DNA from: Muriicola soli
Lineage (GTDB): Bacteria; Bacteroidota; Bacteroidia; Flavobacteriales; Flavobacteriaceae
Assembly: GCF_004139715.1 (NCBI RefSeq)
Contig: NZ_CP035544.1
Coordinates: forward strand, 1,922,001 to 1,986,000
Length of the DNA: 64,000 nt
Direction of reading: 5' to 3'
This document shows, piece after piece, positions 1-8,000 of this stretch. How positions within the stretch are numbered: position 1 is the first letter of the stretch; each line of letters opens with the position of its first letter. A model generated the notes under the pieces. That model was given only the letters and a program-made list of their open reading frames with translations. It was not told where the DNA came from and made no database searches. A program made the position numbers and the translations under genes.

Positions 1-663
1 CAGCAAGACTGGAAGAAGATCGGGCATGTTCCCCGGAAATATTCAGACAAGCTGTGGAAGGAGTTTAAAGCGGCTTGCAACCACTACTTCGACCGGATGC
101 ATGCCGGCAAGAATAAAGCAAGCGGACAGGAGACAGAGAATCTGGAGCTAAAAAAGGCATGCCTGGATAAATTACAGGCTTTTAGCCCCGGTAAATCGAG
201 AGAGGATGACCTGGCTACCCTAAAAGCAATGATCGCAGAATGGAGAGCCATAGGCAGGGTACCGTTTAACAAAAAAAGTATTAACGGAAAATTCAATAAG
301 ATCCTGGACGGAATCTTCAAAAAAATGGGGATTTCACAACAGGAATCCGAATTGTTGAAATACGGTAATAAATTAAAGCAACTGGCCTCTACAGAGGACG
401 ACTATGCCCTGCAAAAAGAAAGGAGCTTTATCAAAAGGAAAATAGACGAGGGCAAGAGCGAGATCAATCAGTTGGAAAACAATCTTCAGTTCTTTTCCAA
501 TGCCTCAGAGGACAATCCGTTGGTAAAGGAGGTAGTGGATAAGATCAACAGGCAAAAGGAAGCACTAAAAACCTGGAAGGCCAAACTGAAGAAGATCAAT
601 ATTCTTCAACACACTCTTTTAAAGGAGGAAGAAGAATCTTCAGAAACCGAAACAGAGACTTAA
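1..663 (+). CDS. DUF349 domain-containing protein (5' end missing)
   Basis: The reading frame is open from base 1, so the gene starts upstream of the window and only its C-terminal 220 residues are visible. The visible part begins with QQDWKKIGHVPRKYSDKLW, and a related unit with W..IG.VPF occurs near residues 80-90. This spacing of Trp, Ile-Gly and a later Leu-Trp/Phe is typical of DUF349 repeats. The C-terminal third (from about residue 130) is a charged, probably coiled-coil helix region ending in a Glu/Thr-rich tail. DUF349 proteins of Bacteroidetes are cytoplasmic and of unknown function. The next gene follows after 11 bp and is probably co-transcribed. Confidence 0.8.
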   Translation, partial: QQDWKKIGHVPRKYSDKLWKEFKAACNHYFDRMHAGKNKASGQETENLELKKACLDKLQAFSPGKSREDDLATLKAMIAEWRAIGRVPFNKKSINGKFNKILDGIFKKMGISQQESELLKYGNKLKQLASTEDDYALQKERSFIKRKIDEGKSEINQLENNLQFFSNASEDNPLVKEVVDKINRQKEALKTWKAKLKKINILQHTLLKEEEESSETETET

Positions 664-674
664 GAGCATGACCA

Positions 675-1019
675 ATGGAATATTCCGGTAGCCTTAAAAA
701 AGAGTATTGGTACATAAAGGTCACGGGTACATTCAACATTAAAGAGGTTGAAGGCCTCTTAGAAGCTGTTTCAGAGCCAAAACACCCTAAGGTATTGATT
801 AACTTCCTGGAGCTCCAAGAAACTAACCTGAGTTACAGAGTTCGCTATAATCTTGTATTGAAGGCACAAGAATTGCTGAATAAGGAAATGACTTATGCAA
901 TGATCTGGCCAAAGAAGGATATTAATTACTTCTGGTTGAACAACTCGCTGAAGTTTGGACTAAGAGTGAATATTTTTCCTTCAATGTCAGCAGGTAAGAA
1001 ATGGTTACTAAAGGCTTAA
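675..1019 (+). CDS. Small protein resembling the STAS/SpoIIAA-like fold
   Basis: The protein has 114 residues, no signal peptide and no membrane segment. The alternating pattern (EYWYIKVTGTFNIKEVEGLL, then KVLINFLELQ, then MTYAMIWPKKDINYFWLNN) resembles small SpoIIAA/STAS-like proteins. The match is by pattern only and no function can be assigned. It lies 11 bp after the DUF349 gene. Its stop codon (1017-1019) is made of the first bases of the peptide cassette on the other strand, so the natural C-terminus may have been changed when that cassette arrived. Confidence 0.55.
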   Translation: MEYSGSLKKEYWYIKVTGTFNIKEVEGLLEAVSEPKHPKVLINFLELQETNLSYRVRYNLVLKAQELLNKEMTYAMIWPKKDINYFWLNNSLKFGLRVNIFPSMSAGKKWLLKA

Positions 1020-1234
1020 GCCAATTTAGCGGTGTTCTTAGTAGTCTTAAAAGACAACTCTTTTTTCACACGGCTATTCTTAAAGCGGTAAAGACGAGCA
1101 ACACTGTTCTCTTTAGCAGTTTCAGTAACGATCTCTTTTGTGGTAGTTTCTACTTTTACTTCGGTAGTGTTTTCCTGGGCCTGAGCAGCGAGGCCGATAA
1201 AGAGAACAAAGATTAAAGTTACGATAGCTTTCAT
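1016..1234 (-). CDS. Small secreted peptide, cassette copy 1
   Basis: A 72-residue protein with a clear signal peptide (MKAIVTLIFVLFIGLAAQAQ, cleavage probably after AQA) and a mature part of about 52 residues. The mature part is Thr/Glu-rich at first, then basic, with the core SVARLYRFKNSRVKKELSFK. It has the same length as three further copies at 3167, 5983 and 8451 and is the most diverged of the four. The family is not recognised. The ATG at 1234 aligns with the MKTLVT start of the other copies. The stop codon overlaps the stop of the convergent plus-strand gene. Confidence 0.8.
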   Translation of the reverse strand: MKAIVTLIFVLFIGLAAQAQENTTEVKVETTTKEIVTETAKENSVARLYRFKNSRVKKELSFKTTKNTAKLA

Positions 1235-1406
1235 GTTGTGCGTTTTATATAATAAAAACGCTATGAGCGGGGGTTTAACAGGGTGTCGTTCGCTGAAAAA
1301 CCCTTATTTTTCGGTATCTGACAAGAACTTGGGTAAAGTGCAAAAAATCATCGGTGAACGTAATAAAGCCCTATAACCGCTTACCGAATAAAAGGGGTGA
1401 TCATCG
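1017..1406 (-). repeat. Peptide cassette, copy 1 (most diverged)
   Basis: This is the whole repeated unit: the peptide gene plus its conserved upstream DNA. The left edge begins TAAGCCAATTTAG, as in copies 2-4. Bases from about 1284 to 1363 (core CGCTGAAAAACCCTTATTTT and CGGTATCTGACAAGAAC) are almost identical to the other copies. The homology fades after CTTACCGA near 1385. The start-adjacent palindrome is imperfect here (around 1240-1261). Confidence 0.8.
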
Positions 1407-1447
1407 ATAGATTCACCTATAAAAGAAGGTAGATTATATTAATTTTG

Positions 1448-1846
1448 ATGGAAATGAAATTCTATTTCTCCCGAAAATACTTACGCAGAAACCTGATCTT
1501 TTGTGTCCCCTTCTTTCTTATCCTAGGTTTTCAATTGTTCTCTGGCAGACTAAGTAGCGATTCCCTGCTATTTCTATTAGCTGCTTTGGTGCCTTTAATG
1601 GCCTATTTTTTATGGCGTAAATATCCCTTTGCGATAATTGAGGGGGATGTACTTTCAAAAAATCCGATAGTTCCTAAAAGGATCAACTTGAAAGAAGTTC
1701 TCCATATCGAAAAATACGCGGGAAATTATATTTTCAGGAGCGCAAATGACAAACTGACCTTAGATACCGCAATTATCTGCCCTGCAGACCTCCTTGCCCT
1801 CAATGCTGAATTGCACAGAAGGTCTATGGTTTTTTCTGAAGTATAA
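1448..1846 (+). CDS. Two-helix membrane protein, PH-like C-terminus
   Basis: About 132 residues. Two hydrophobic segments near residues 14-33 and 39-58 are followed by a soluble part with alternating strands (FAIIEGDVLSKNPI, then INLKEVLHIEKYAGNYIFRS) that recalls bacterial PH-like domains. The function is unknown. A TTG lies just before; the ATG at 1448 is preferred, and a third candidate ATG follows at 1454. The gene stands alone between cassette copy 1 and the SIMPL gene. Confidence 0.6.
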   Translation: MEMKFYFSRKYLRRNLIFCVPFFLILGFQLFSGRLSSDSLLFLLAALVPLMAYFLWRKYPFAIIEGDVLSKNPIVPKRINLKEVLHIEKYAGNYIFRSANDKLTLDTAIICPADLLALNAELHRRSMVFSEV

Positions 1847-1931
1847 CCAAGGTCAAAAATACATTTAGGCCCTTTAGTATGCCCAAAGATTTATTACATT
1901 AGATAGGTAGTAATCAAAGCCCGACCGAATC

Positions 1932-2627
1932 ATGAAAAACAGCATTTCCTTCTTTCTCTTTTTCCTCACCGCACTTGGAATTGCCCAGTCACCCGTTCCG
2001 CAACTGGAAGTTACCGGTTCAGCTCAACTGGCCATTGCCCCTGATACCGGTGTCCTCAACATGTCTTTGAGTCAGATAGAAATGGCGTTTGGAGATGCAA
2101 TCAACGGATTAAACCGTAAGACAAAGGACATTAAAGCACAGATTCGGAAAATGGGCTTTTCAGAGGACGTCATCCTCACCGATAACTTTCAGGTGAGAAA
2201 AAATATTAAATACCGAAACTCCCGGCAGATCGACAGTGGTTACGTTGCCACCCAGCAATTACACTTCGATTTTGAGAATACCGTGGGAAATATCAGGAAG
2301 ATCCTTAGCCAGTTCTCCTCCGGCGCAACTGAATTCGACCTAAATTTTAGTTTTAAACTCTCAGACCCCTTAAAGGACAAAGTACAGGAACGCCTGATAC
2401 AACTGGCCACAGAAGATGCCTTTCTAAAGGCCAAAGTAATTGCAAAAGCCTCAGGAACAGAACTGCAGAAAGTGCTCCGCATCCAATATGGCAATTCCTA
2501 CAATGCACCCGTAAGGATGGAAAGGGCGGTGATGAGTTTGGAGGCCGATGCCATGAAGGTTGATGGCTTCACCCCTACTGACCTGACCTATAACGCTAAC
2601 ATTGTGGTAGTTTGGGCCATAGAATAA
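1932..2627 (+). CDS. SIMPL (DUF541) domain exported protein
   Basis: 231 residues with a signal peptide ending near ALGIAQ (residues 1-19). The segment LEVTGSAQLAIAPDTGVLNM is the typical opening of the SIMPL/DUF541 domain, followed by the helical part (GLNRKTKDIKAQIRKMG) and the C-terminal Y.A.I.V.W strand. SIMPL proteins are periplasmic or outer-membrane-associated and poorly characterised; a few are linked to oxidative stress. The length fits a single-domain member. Family assignment is firm, function is not. Confidence 0.85.
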   Translation: MKNSISFFLFFLTALGIAQSPVPQLEVTGSAQLAIAPDTGVLNMSLSQIEMAFGDAINGLNRKTKDIKAQIRKMGFSEDVILTDNFQVRKNIKYRNSRQIDSGYVATQQLHFDFENTVGNIRKILSQFSSGATEFDLNFSFKLSDPLKDKVQERLIQLATEDAFLKAKVIAKASGTELQKVLRIQYGNSYNAPVRMERAVMSLEADAMKVDGFTPTDLTYNANIVVVWAIE

Positions 2628-2659
2628 CAAGAACAATTTTAAGGCCGTATATTAAACCT

Positions 2660-2667
2660 TATTTTTG
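2660..2667 (+). promoter_or_regulatory. -7 box (TATTTTTG) for the gene at 2685
   Basis: TATTTTTG matches the Bacteroidetes -7 consensus TAnnTTTG and lies 17 nt before the ATG at 2685. No clear -33 TTG is seen at the usual distance, so this is a partial match. Confidence 0.4.
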
Positions 2668-2684
2668 AGAAGTACTAAGAGTAG

Positions 2685-3170
2685 ATGAAACTCCTGTTTA
2701 AGAAACCGTATTACTTTTTTTTCCCGGCAAGTCTGATATTGATCGCTTTGGGTTTTATCATCCCTCTGGTCAATTTTGATTTTAACATCAAAGACACGTA
2801 TGTAGTGGTTCAGCAGCGGTGGGTCTTTCATTTGCTGGCTTTGTTCGGGTTTTTGATTGCCCTGGTTTACTGGATAATGTCCAGGACCGGCAAAAAACTT
2901 CGCTATCGCTTAAATGCAATCCATGTAGGTACCTCCCTTTTCGGTCCAATTCTGATTTTTATGAGTTCGCTTTTTTACAAAGAGGTTTTACACTTAAGGG
3001 GTTCAGAAGAGATCGGTATGAAAATGGAATTGCTGGAGGCTAATTACCATAACAATTCGGTGAGTTTGGTGATCGTGGCCCTGGTGACGATTACCCTTGT
3101 GGTTCAACTGGTGTTCCCGGTAAATATACTAATGGCTTTTTTAAATAAAAGGGAAGAACAAAAAGACTAA
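2685..3170 (+). CDS. Four-helix membrane protein, oxidase subunit I-like
   Basis: 161 residues with four predicted membrane helices (about 10-29, 46-66, 78-98 and 126-148). The motif KDTYVVV followed by RWVFHLLALFGFLIALVYWI resembles the DTYFVV...H region of small Bacteroidetes proteins usually named cytochrome c oxidase polypeptide I-like. The complete set of heme and copper ligands is not present, so oxidase activity is unlikely. The stop codon lies inside the edge of cassette copy 2, as with copy 1. Confidence 0.5.
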   Translation: MKLLFKKPYYFFFPASLILIALGFIIPLVNFDFNIKDTYVVVQQRWVFHLLALFGFLIALVYWIMSRTGKKLRYRLNAIHVGTSLFGPILIFMSSLFYKEVLHLRGSEEIGMKMELLEANYHNNSVSLVIVALVTITLVVQLVFPVNILMAFLNKREEQKD

Positions 3171-3385
3171 GCCAATTTAGAAGTACTCTTTCTGGTCTTA
3201 AAAGTCAATTCCTTTTTGATCCTGCTGTTCTTAAAACGGTAAAGACGAGCAACGCTGTTCTCTTTTGCGGTTTCAGTAATGATCTCTTTGGCGGCAGTTT
3301 GAACCTTAACCTCAGCAGTGTTTTCCTGAGCCTGGGCAGCGAAGCTGATAAAGAAGATAAAGAAGATGGTTACTAGCGTTTTCAT
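3167..3385 (-). CDS. Small secreted peptide, cassette copy 2
   Basis: 72 residues with signal peptide MKTLVTIFFIFFISFAAQAQ and a mature part with the conserved core SVARLYRFKNSRIKKEL and end SKLA. It differs from copy 3 at only four positions. An upstream GTG would extend the frame through the palindrome by 11 residues (MFAFYIYKTQD), but the ATG at 3385 matches the length and start of copy 1 and begins the signal peptide properly. The stop codon overlaps that of the convergent gene ending at 3170. Confidence 0.85.
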   Translation of the reverse strand: MKTLVTIFFIFFISFAAQAQENTAEVKVQTAAKEIITETAKENSVARLYRFKNSRIKKELTFKTRKSTSKLA

Positions 3386-3556
3386 GTCTTGCGTTTTATA
3401 TATATAAAACGCAAACACAGGGGGTTCACCGGGGTGCAGTTCGCTGAAAAACCCTTATTTTTCGGTATCTGACAAGAACCTGGGTAAAGTGCAAAAAATC
3501 ATCGGTGAACGTCACTAACCCCAAAAACCTCTTACCGAGAAAAGGTGTCGTTTATC
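3168..3556 (-). repeat. Peptide cassette, copy 2
   Basis: This unit of about 389 bp contains the peptide gene, the 26-bp palindrome and about 130 bp of conserved upstream DNA ending near GGTGTCG. It is near-identical to copies 3 and 4 along the full length. The flanking sequences on both sides are unrelated to those of the other copies. Confidence 0.88.
3389..3414 (-). promoter_or_regulatory. Perfect 26-bp palindrome before peptide gene copy 2
   Basis: The half-site ttgcgttttatat is followed directly by its reverse complement, with no loop base left over. It lies 3 nt upstream of the ATG at 3385. It could be a dimeric operator or a start-blocking RNA hairpin in the leader. The same element occurs at 6205-6230 and 8673-8698. 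Confidence 0.75.
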
Positions 3557-3639
3557 CTAGCTAATTCTCTTTTAATTTCAAGATTAAAACCTTACTTTAT
3601 GTAGCATGTATTAGATACCGGTTCTCTATTTCAATACCC

Positions 3640-5601
3640 ATGAAGGAATCGCCCGTAAAAAAAGTAGCTGCCATAATGTTTACCGACATAGTGGGGTATA
3701 CCACTATGATGGGTGATAATGAAAGCAGGGCTCTTGAAGTATTGCGCAAGAGCAGAGCTATACATCTGTCTAATATTGAAAAACAAAAGGGGTTGAAAAT
3801 TAAGGAAATGGGTGACGGCCTGCTCGCACAATTCAATAGTCCGTTGCAGGCCCTGCTCTGTGCCAGGGATATACAACTCGATGCGAGGTCCTTGTCCTGC
3901 AAAATTAGAATCGGAATACACTTTGGTGAAGTGACCGTTGAAGATGGGGATGTATTTGGCAATGGAGTAAACATTGCCTCAAGGCTACAATCCGTTGCCG
4001 ATCCCGGAGGGATTTTTATATCCGGTGACGTTTTTAATGAAATTAATACCGAATGTGATATCGCATTTGATCATCTTGGAAAGATTCGCTTAAAAAACGT
4101 AAAAAGGCCAATTGAAACCTTGGCAATAGCCGATAAAGGATTTCCCAGGACCTCCAGAAAAAGAAAGAAGGAACTATTAGGTTCAGATAGTATTGATTCC
4201 ATCGCTGTACTGCCTTTTCAGAATTTATCCGAAGATCCATCTCAGCAATTCTTTGTCGATGGAATGCACGACGCCTTGATTACAGAGATCTCCCAGATCA
4301 GTTCCTTACGTGTTATTTCAAGGACGTCAACCCTCCGATATAAAAACACTACCAAATCCATTTCGGAAATTGGAGAAGAGCTGGGTGTCGATGCCCTGGT
4401 AGAAGCTTCAGTACTAAGGCATAAAAATAAGGTAAGGATACAGGCACAGCTGATTAAGACGATTCAAAAAGAGGAACACTTATGGGCAAATTCCTATGAC
4501 AGAGAAGTGAAGGACGTACTCAATATGTACAACGAGGTCGTAAAGGATATTACGGATAAAATAGATGCCAAGCTAACCAAGGCTGAAGCCCATCATCTCG
4601 ATCAGACCTACGAAGTGGTTCCCGAAGCCTATGAAGCGTATTTGAAAGGCATGTTTGAATGGGAAAAATTAAGTGCTGTCGGCCTGGAAAAATCACTGCA
4701 ATACTTTTCAGAATCAACCAAAATTGATCAGAAGTTTGCTCCTGCCTATAACGGCATGGCGGGTGTATGGCTGGGAAAGGCACAAATGGGGTACCTTCAT
4801 ATAAAAGATGCATTGCCACATATTTATGAGAATATGTACAAATCTTTTGACCTCGATGATCATATTTCAGAGTCTTATTTTTGGCGGGCAAGTTTAAATG
4901 TTTGGATCGACTGGGATTGGGAGAAAGGCAAAACCTCTTTTGAAAAGGCAATCCAGATCAATCCGAATTTAGCCGTAGGCAGGGCTTATTATTCTCATTT
5001 ATTGGCGATTTTGGGCAAATTAAAGGAGGCATTGAGCGAAATTGAATTGGCCATACAACTCGATCCCTACAACATTTTGATACAGTCTTTATACGGCATG
5101 GTGCTGAACTATGCCAGGAAATACCAGAGATCGAAGAATGTACTTCTGAATATCCTGGAGGAGAATCACGCCCATCCTGTCGCACTTTCTACCCTGCGTT
5201 CTGTCTATTATAATCTCGGAGAATTTGAAAAATCCTACGAGATATTCAACAAATCCTACCTTGAGAAAGGTAGAAATAAAGAATCTGAGGTTTTACAGGC
5301 GAGTTATGCAGAGGGAGGATATCAAAACGCGCTAACCAGGGTAGCGGAGTTAAAAATTGAGGGAACTGATGGCACCTATAGCACTCCCTGGCAAATAGCT
5401 ACCTTGTATACCAGGGCAGGAAATAAAGACAAAGCCATTGAATACATAAAAAAAGCACACGAGATACGCGATCCCAACATGCCTTATTTGGGGATCGATC
5501 CAATTTTCGATAACTTAAGAGAAGAACCAGAATACATCAATATCCTAAAGCAACTCAACCTTTATGAATTTCTAAATAGAAAACAAGATGGAAGCAATTA
5601 A
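3640..5601 (+). CDS. Class III adenylate cyclase with TolB-like and TPR domains
   Basis: 653 residues. Residues 8-150 form a class III nucleotide cyclase domain: the two metal-binding Asp are in FTDIVGYT (D16) and GDG (D59), Lys55 fits the adenine-recognising position, and VNIASR supplies the Asn111/Arg115 transition-state pair. The catalytic set appears complete, so cAMP synthesis is the likely activity. Residues 185-310 (SIAVLPFQNLSEDPSQQFF onward) are the TolB-like region often found after such cyclases. The rest is made of TPR repeats. There is no signal peptide or membrane helix, so it is probably cytoplasmic. The next gene overlaps by 14 nt. Confidence 0.9.
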   Translation: MKESPVKKVAAIMFTDIVGYTTMMGDNESRALEVLRKSRAIHLSNIEKQKGLKIKEMGDGLLAQFNSPLQALLCARDIQLDARSLSCKIRIGIHFGEVTVEDGDVFGNGVNIASRLQSVADPGGIFISGDVFNEINTECDIAFDHLGKIRLKNVKRPIETLAIADKGFPRTSRKRKKELLGSDSIDSIAVLPFQNLSEDPSQQFFVDGMHDALITEISQISSLRVISRTSTLRYKNTTKSISEIGEELGVDALVEASVLRHKNKVRIQAQLIKTIQKEEHLWANSYDREVKDVLNMYNEVVKDITDKIDAKLTKAEAHHLDQTYEVVPEAYEAYLKGMFEWEKLSAVGLEKSLQYFSESTKIDQKFAPAYNGMAGVWLGKAQMGYLHIKDALPHIYENMYKSFDLDDHISESYFWRASLNVWIDWDWEKGKTSFEKAIQINPNLAVGRAYYSHLLAILGKLKEALSEIELAIQLDPYNILIQSLYGMVLNYARKYQRSKNVLLNILEENHAHPVALSTLRSVYYNLGEFEKSYEIFNKSYLEKGRNKESEVLQASYAEGGYQNALTRVAELKIEGTDGTYSTPWQIATLYTRAGNKDKAIEYIKKAHEIRDPNMPYLGIDPIFDNLREEPEYINILKQLNLYEFLNRKQDGSN

Positions 5602-5980
5602 TCAGGTTATTTCATTGGAAAAAGAAGCGTTAAAAGCGTGGTCTTCTGGTAATCCTGCTGGATACGGAGTTCACGCCCATCAGGAATTAATTTACTTTGA
5701 CAATCTGGGGGCTCAAAATTTCCTGGAAGGAGAAGAAGAAATAAAGTCCTATGCGGAAGCTGCATTTGCAGAATTAACCGCTCATACCTACGAAATGGTA
5801 GGAGTAAAGGCAAAACAATACGGAGATACTGTAATTTTGGGATATCAATACCATCCAACCATGTTAGACGGCAGCCCTTCTATGAACTGGGCGGCAACGG
5901 TGGTCTATTCTTTAATTGAGGATTCCTGGAAAATGGTACATACAAGCTGGACCATGCTGATGCCTCCTCCAGAACGATAA
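5588..5980 (+). CDS. SnoaL-like / NTF2-fold protein
   Basis: 130 residues, cytoplasmic. The N-terminal helix (EKEALKAWSSGNPAGYGVHA), the F..GEEEI.SY segment and the C-terminal strands ending SLIEDSWKMVHTSWTMLM fit the SnoaL/DUF4440 type of NTF2-like fold. These small domains act as isomerases, hydrolases or ligand-binding subunits, so the substrate cannot be inferred. It starts within the last codons of the cyclase gene (14 nt overlap), which argues for translational coupling and a linked function, possibly as a sensor or effector of the cyclase. Confidence 0.75.
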   Translation: MEAINQVISLEKEALKAWSSGNPAGYGVHAHQELIYFDNLGAQNFLEGEEEIKSYAEAAFAELTAHTYEMVGVKAKQYGDTVILGYQYHPTMLDGSPSMNWAATVVYSLIEDSWKMVHTSWTMLMPPPER

Positions 5981-5982
5981 AA

Positions 5983-6201
5983 TTAAGCCAATTTAGAAGT
6001 AATCTTTCTGGTCTTAAAAGACAATTCCTTTTTGATCCTGCTGTTCTTAAAACGGTAAAGACGAGCAACGCTGTTCTCTTTAGCGGTTTCAGTAACGATC
6101 TCTTTGGCAGCAGTTTCAACCTTAACCTCAGCAGTGTTTTCCTGAGCCTGGGCAGCGAAGCTGATAAAGAAGATAAAGAAGATGGTTACTAGCGTTTTCA
6201 T
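5983..6201 (-). CDS. Small secreted peptide, cassette copy 3
   Basis: 72 residues, same architecture as the other copies: signal peptide to AQAQ, then ENTAEVKVETAAKEIVTETA and a basic C-terminal half. It differs from copy 4 at a single residue (Ile instead of Arg at position 66). The ATG at 6201 lies 3 nt from the palindrome. The stop lies 2 nt beyond the stop of the convergent NTF2-like gene. Confidence 0.85.
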   Translation of the reverse strand: MKTLVTIFFIFFISFAAQAQENTAEVKVETAAKEIVTETAKENSVARLYRFKNSRIKKELSFKTRKITSKLA

Positions 6202-6374
6202 GTCTTGCGTTTTATATATATAAAACGCAAACACAGGGGATTCACCGGGGTGCAGTTCGCTGAAAAACCCTTATTTTTCGGTATCTGACAAGAACTTGGG
6301 TAAAGTGCAAAAAATCATCGGTGAACGTCGCTAACCCCAAAAACCTCTTACCGAAAAAAGGTGTCGATAATCGG
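5984..6374 (-). repeat. Peptide cassette, copy 3
   Basis: This is about 390 bp, near-identical to copy 4 up to GTGTCG.TAATCGG at the right edge. It includes the peptide gene, palindrome and conserved upstream block. Bases 6375-6502 beyond it hold no gene that can be supported. Confidence 0.88.
6205..6230 (-). promoter_or_regulatory. Perfect 26-bp palindrome before peptide gene copy 3
   Basis: Two head-to-head copies of ttgcgttttatat, 3 nt upstream of the ATG at 6201. It is identical to the elements in copies 2 and 4. Confidence 0.75.
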
Positions 6375-6502
6375 AAGACCTCTCCCTTCCAAATGCCAAG
6401 AAAAGAACATTTTATAAAAAATCTTAGCTATCCGGAAGGTTGGTGCACCAAGTAGTTACTGAAATTATTACATTTAGTACTCAAACCTAACCACAACCAC
6501 CC

Positions 6503-7930
6503 ATGAAAACACTATCCCTTTTTTTCCTCTTTTTTCTGACACTTACAGCCATAACCGCCCAGGAATCCTCAAAAGACTATTCTGAGGCCTTTAAACTAAT
6601 TGAGGTTTGGCTGGATGCCCAGCAAGACTACGATAAGCTTCCCGGGATCACTGCCGCCGTTATCGAAGACCAGAAAGTACTTTGGGCAGGTGCCTTCGGG
6701 CAGTCTAACAAAGCAGAGGATGTACAGATGACCGCCGAGACCCTCTGCAGTATCTGTTCTATTTCTAAACTCTTTACCGCAGTCTCCATTATGATCCTCT
6801 ATGAAGAAGGTAAACTGCGCCTCGACGATAACGTGGAAAATCTGCTTCCCAATTACGACCTGAAGCAACAATTCCCGGATAGTGGCCCAATCACGGTACG
6901 AAGCCTGCTTACCCATTCTTCAGGCCTGCCACGGGAGGCCAATGCGCCCTACTGGACAGGACCCGATTTTCCATTCCCCACACGAGAAGAGGTCAACAAC
7001 GGCCTTAAAGCACAACAAACCCTCTACCGTGCTTCCACTTATTACCAGTACAGTAACCTGGCTCTCACGCTCTTAGGAGAGATCATAGCAGAAGTCTCGG
7101 GGCAAAGCTATGACGACTTTGTACAGGAACATATCCTCACCCCCCTGCAAATGGGAAACACCCGTACAACCCTCCCCGAAAACCTATATGGCAGCTCCCT
7201 TGCCTATGGATATAGTGCCATCAACCGCCAAGGGGAAAGACCTCAGGTAAACTTTTTCCAGGCAAAAGGCATTAAAGCAGCGGCCGGTTTTTCTTCTAAT
7301 GTACTCGACCTCGGAAAGTTTGCTTCCTGGCAATTTCGCCTAAGGGATACAACCACGGCTGAGATTTTAAAGCCCGCTACCCTTAAACTCATGCAACAGG
7401 TGCATTTTATGGATCCCAACTGGAGAAACAGCTGGGGCCTGGGCTTTGTGGTTTACAAAGGCGCAGGTGGCAGTACATGGGTTGGACACGGCGGTTCCTG
7501 CCCCGGCTATCGCTCCACCTTGCAACTCGATTTAAAGAATAAACGTGCCTACGCGGTAATGATCAACGCAGGAGGCACCAGTCCAAACAGATACAGCAAC
7601 GGGATCTATGGCATCCTCAACAAGGTAAAATCAGGAAAAAAAGCCGACTCGGACATCAAATTTGAGGACTATACCGGCTATTACGATGCCCGCCCCTGGG
7701 GAAGTGAGGAATATATCGGGAGTTGGGAAGGCAAACTTATGATGATCAACCTCCCTACGAGAACACCAGCAGACAACATCACCTTGTACAAACATATAGA
7801 GGGCGACACCTTCAGGCGTATTCGCGACGATGACGAATTGGGAGAGACTGTGGTCTTTGAACGAAATGCAGAGGGAAAGGTCTATCGATACAGCCAGCAT
7901 GGAAACTATGTCTATAAGATGATGCACTAA
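6503..7930 (+). CDS. Serine hydrolase, beta-lactamase class C / PBP-like
   Basis: 475 residues with a signal peptide ending TAITAQ (residues 1-20). The three active-site motifs are visible: SISK at 86-89 (nucleophile Ser and base Lys), YSN at 183-185, and HGG at 329-331 in place of KTG. The arrangement matches the beta-lactamase (class C) fold used by esterases, D-aminopeptidases and PBP4-type proteins. Residues after about 375 form an extra C-terminal domain. It is probably periplasmic. The substrate is unknown and resistance should not be assumed. Confidence 0.88.
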   Translation: MKTLSLFFLFFLTLTAITAQESSKDYSEAFKLIEVWLDAQQDYDKLPGITAAVIEDQKVLWAGAFGQSNKAEDVQMTAETLCSICSISKLFTAVSIMILYEEGKLRLDDNVENLLPNYDLKQQFPDSGPITVRSLLTHSSGLPREANAPYWTGPDFPFPTREEVNNGLKAQQTLYRASTYYQYSNLALTLLGEIIAEVSGQSYDDFVQEHILTPLQMGNTRTTLPENLYGSSLAYGYSAINRQGERPQVNFFQAKGIKAAAGFSSNVLDLGKFASWQFRLRDTTTAEILKPATLKLMQQVHFMDPNWRNSWGLGFVVYKGAGGSTWVGHGGSCPGYRSTLQLDLKNKRAYAVMINAGGTSPNRYSNGIYGILNKVKSGKKADSDIKFEDYTGYYDARPWGSEEYIGSWEGKLMMINLPTRTPADNITLYKHIEGDTFRRIRDDDELGETVVFERNAEGKVYRYSQHGNYVYKMMH

Positions 7931-8000
7931 TTTTATTTTGCGAAGTATAGCAACACCAACATCATGCTCAGATACAACAGTTAACTAAAAGTCAATACCG

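Noticed and set aside
3386-3418. GTG start adding 11 residues to peptide copies 2-4
   Set aside because: The extension is encoded by the palindrome itself and would put MFAFYIYKTQD before the signal peptide; copy 1 lacks it.
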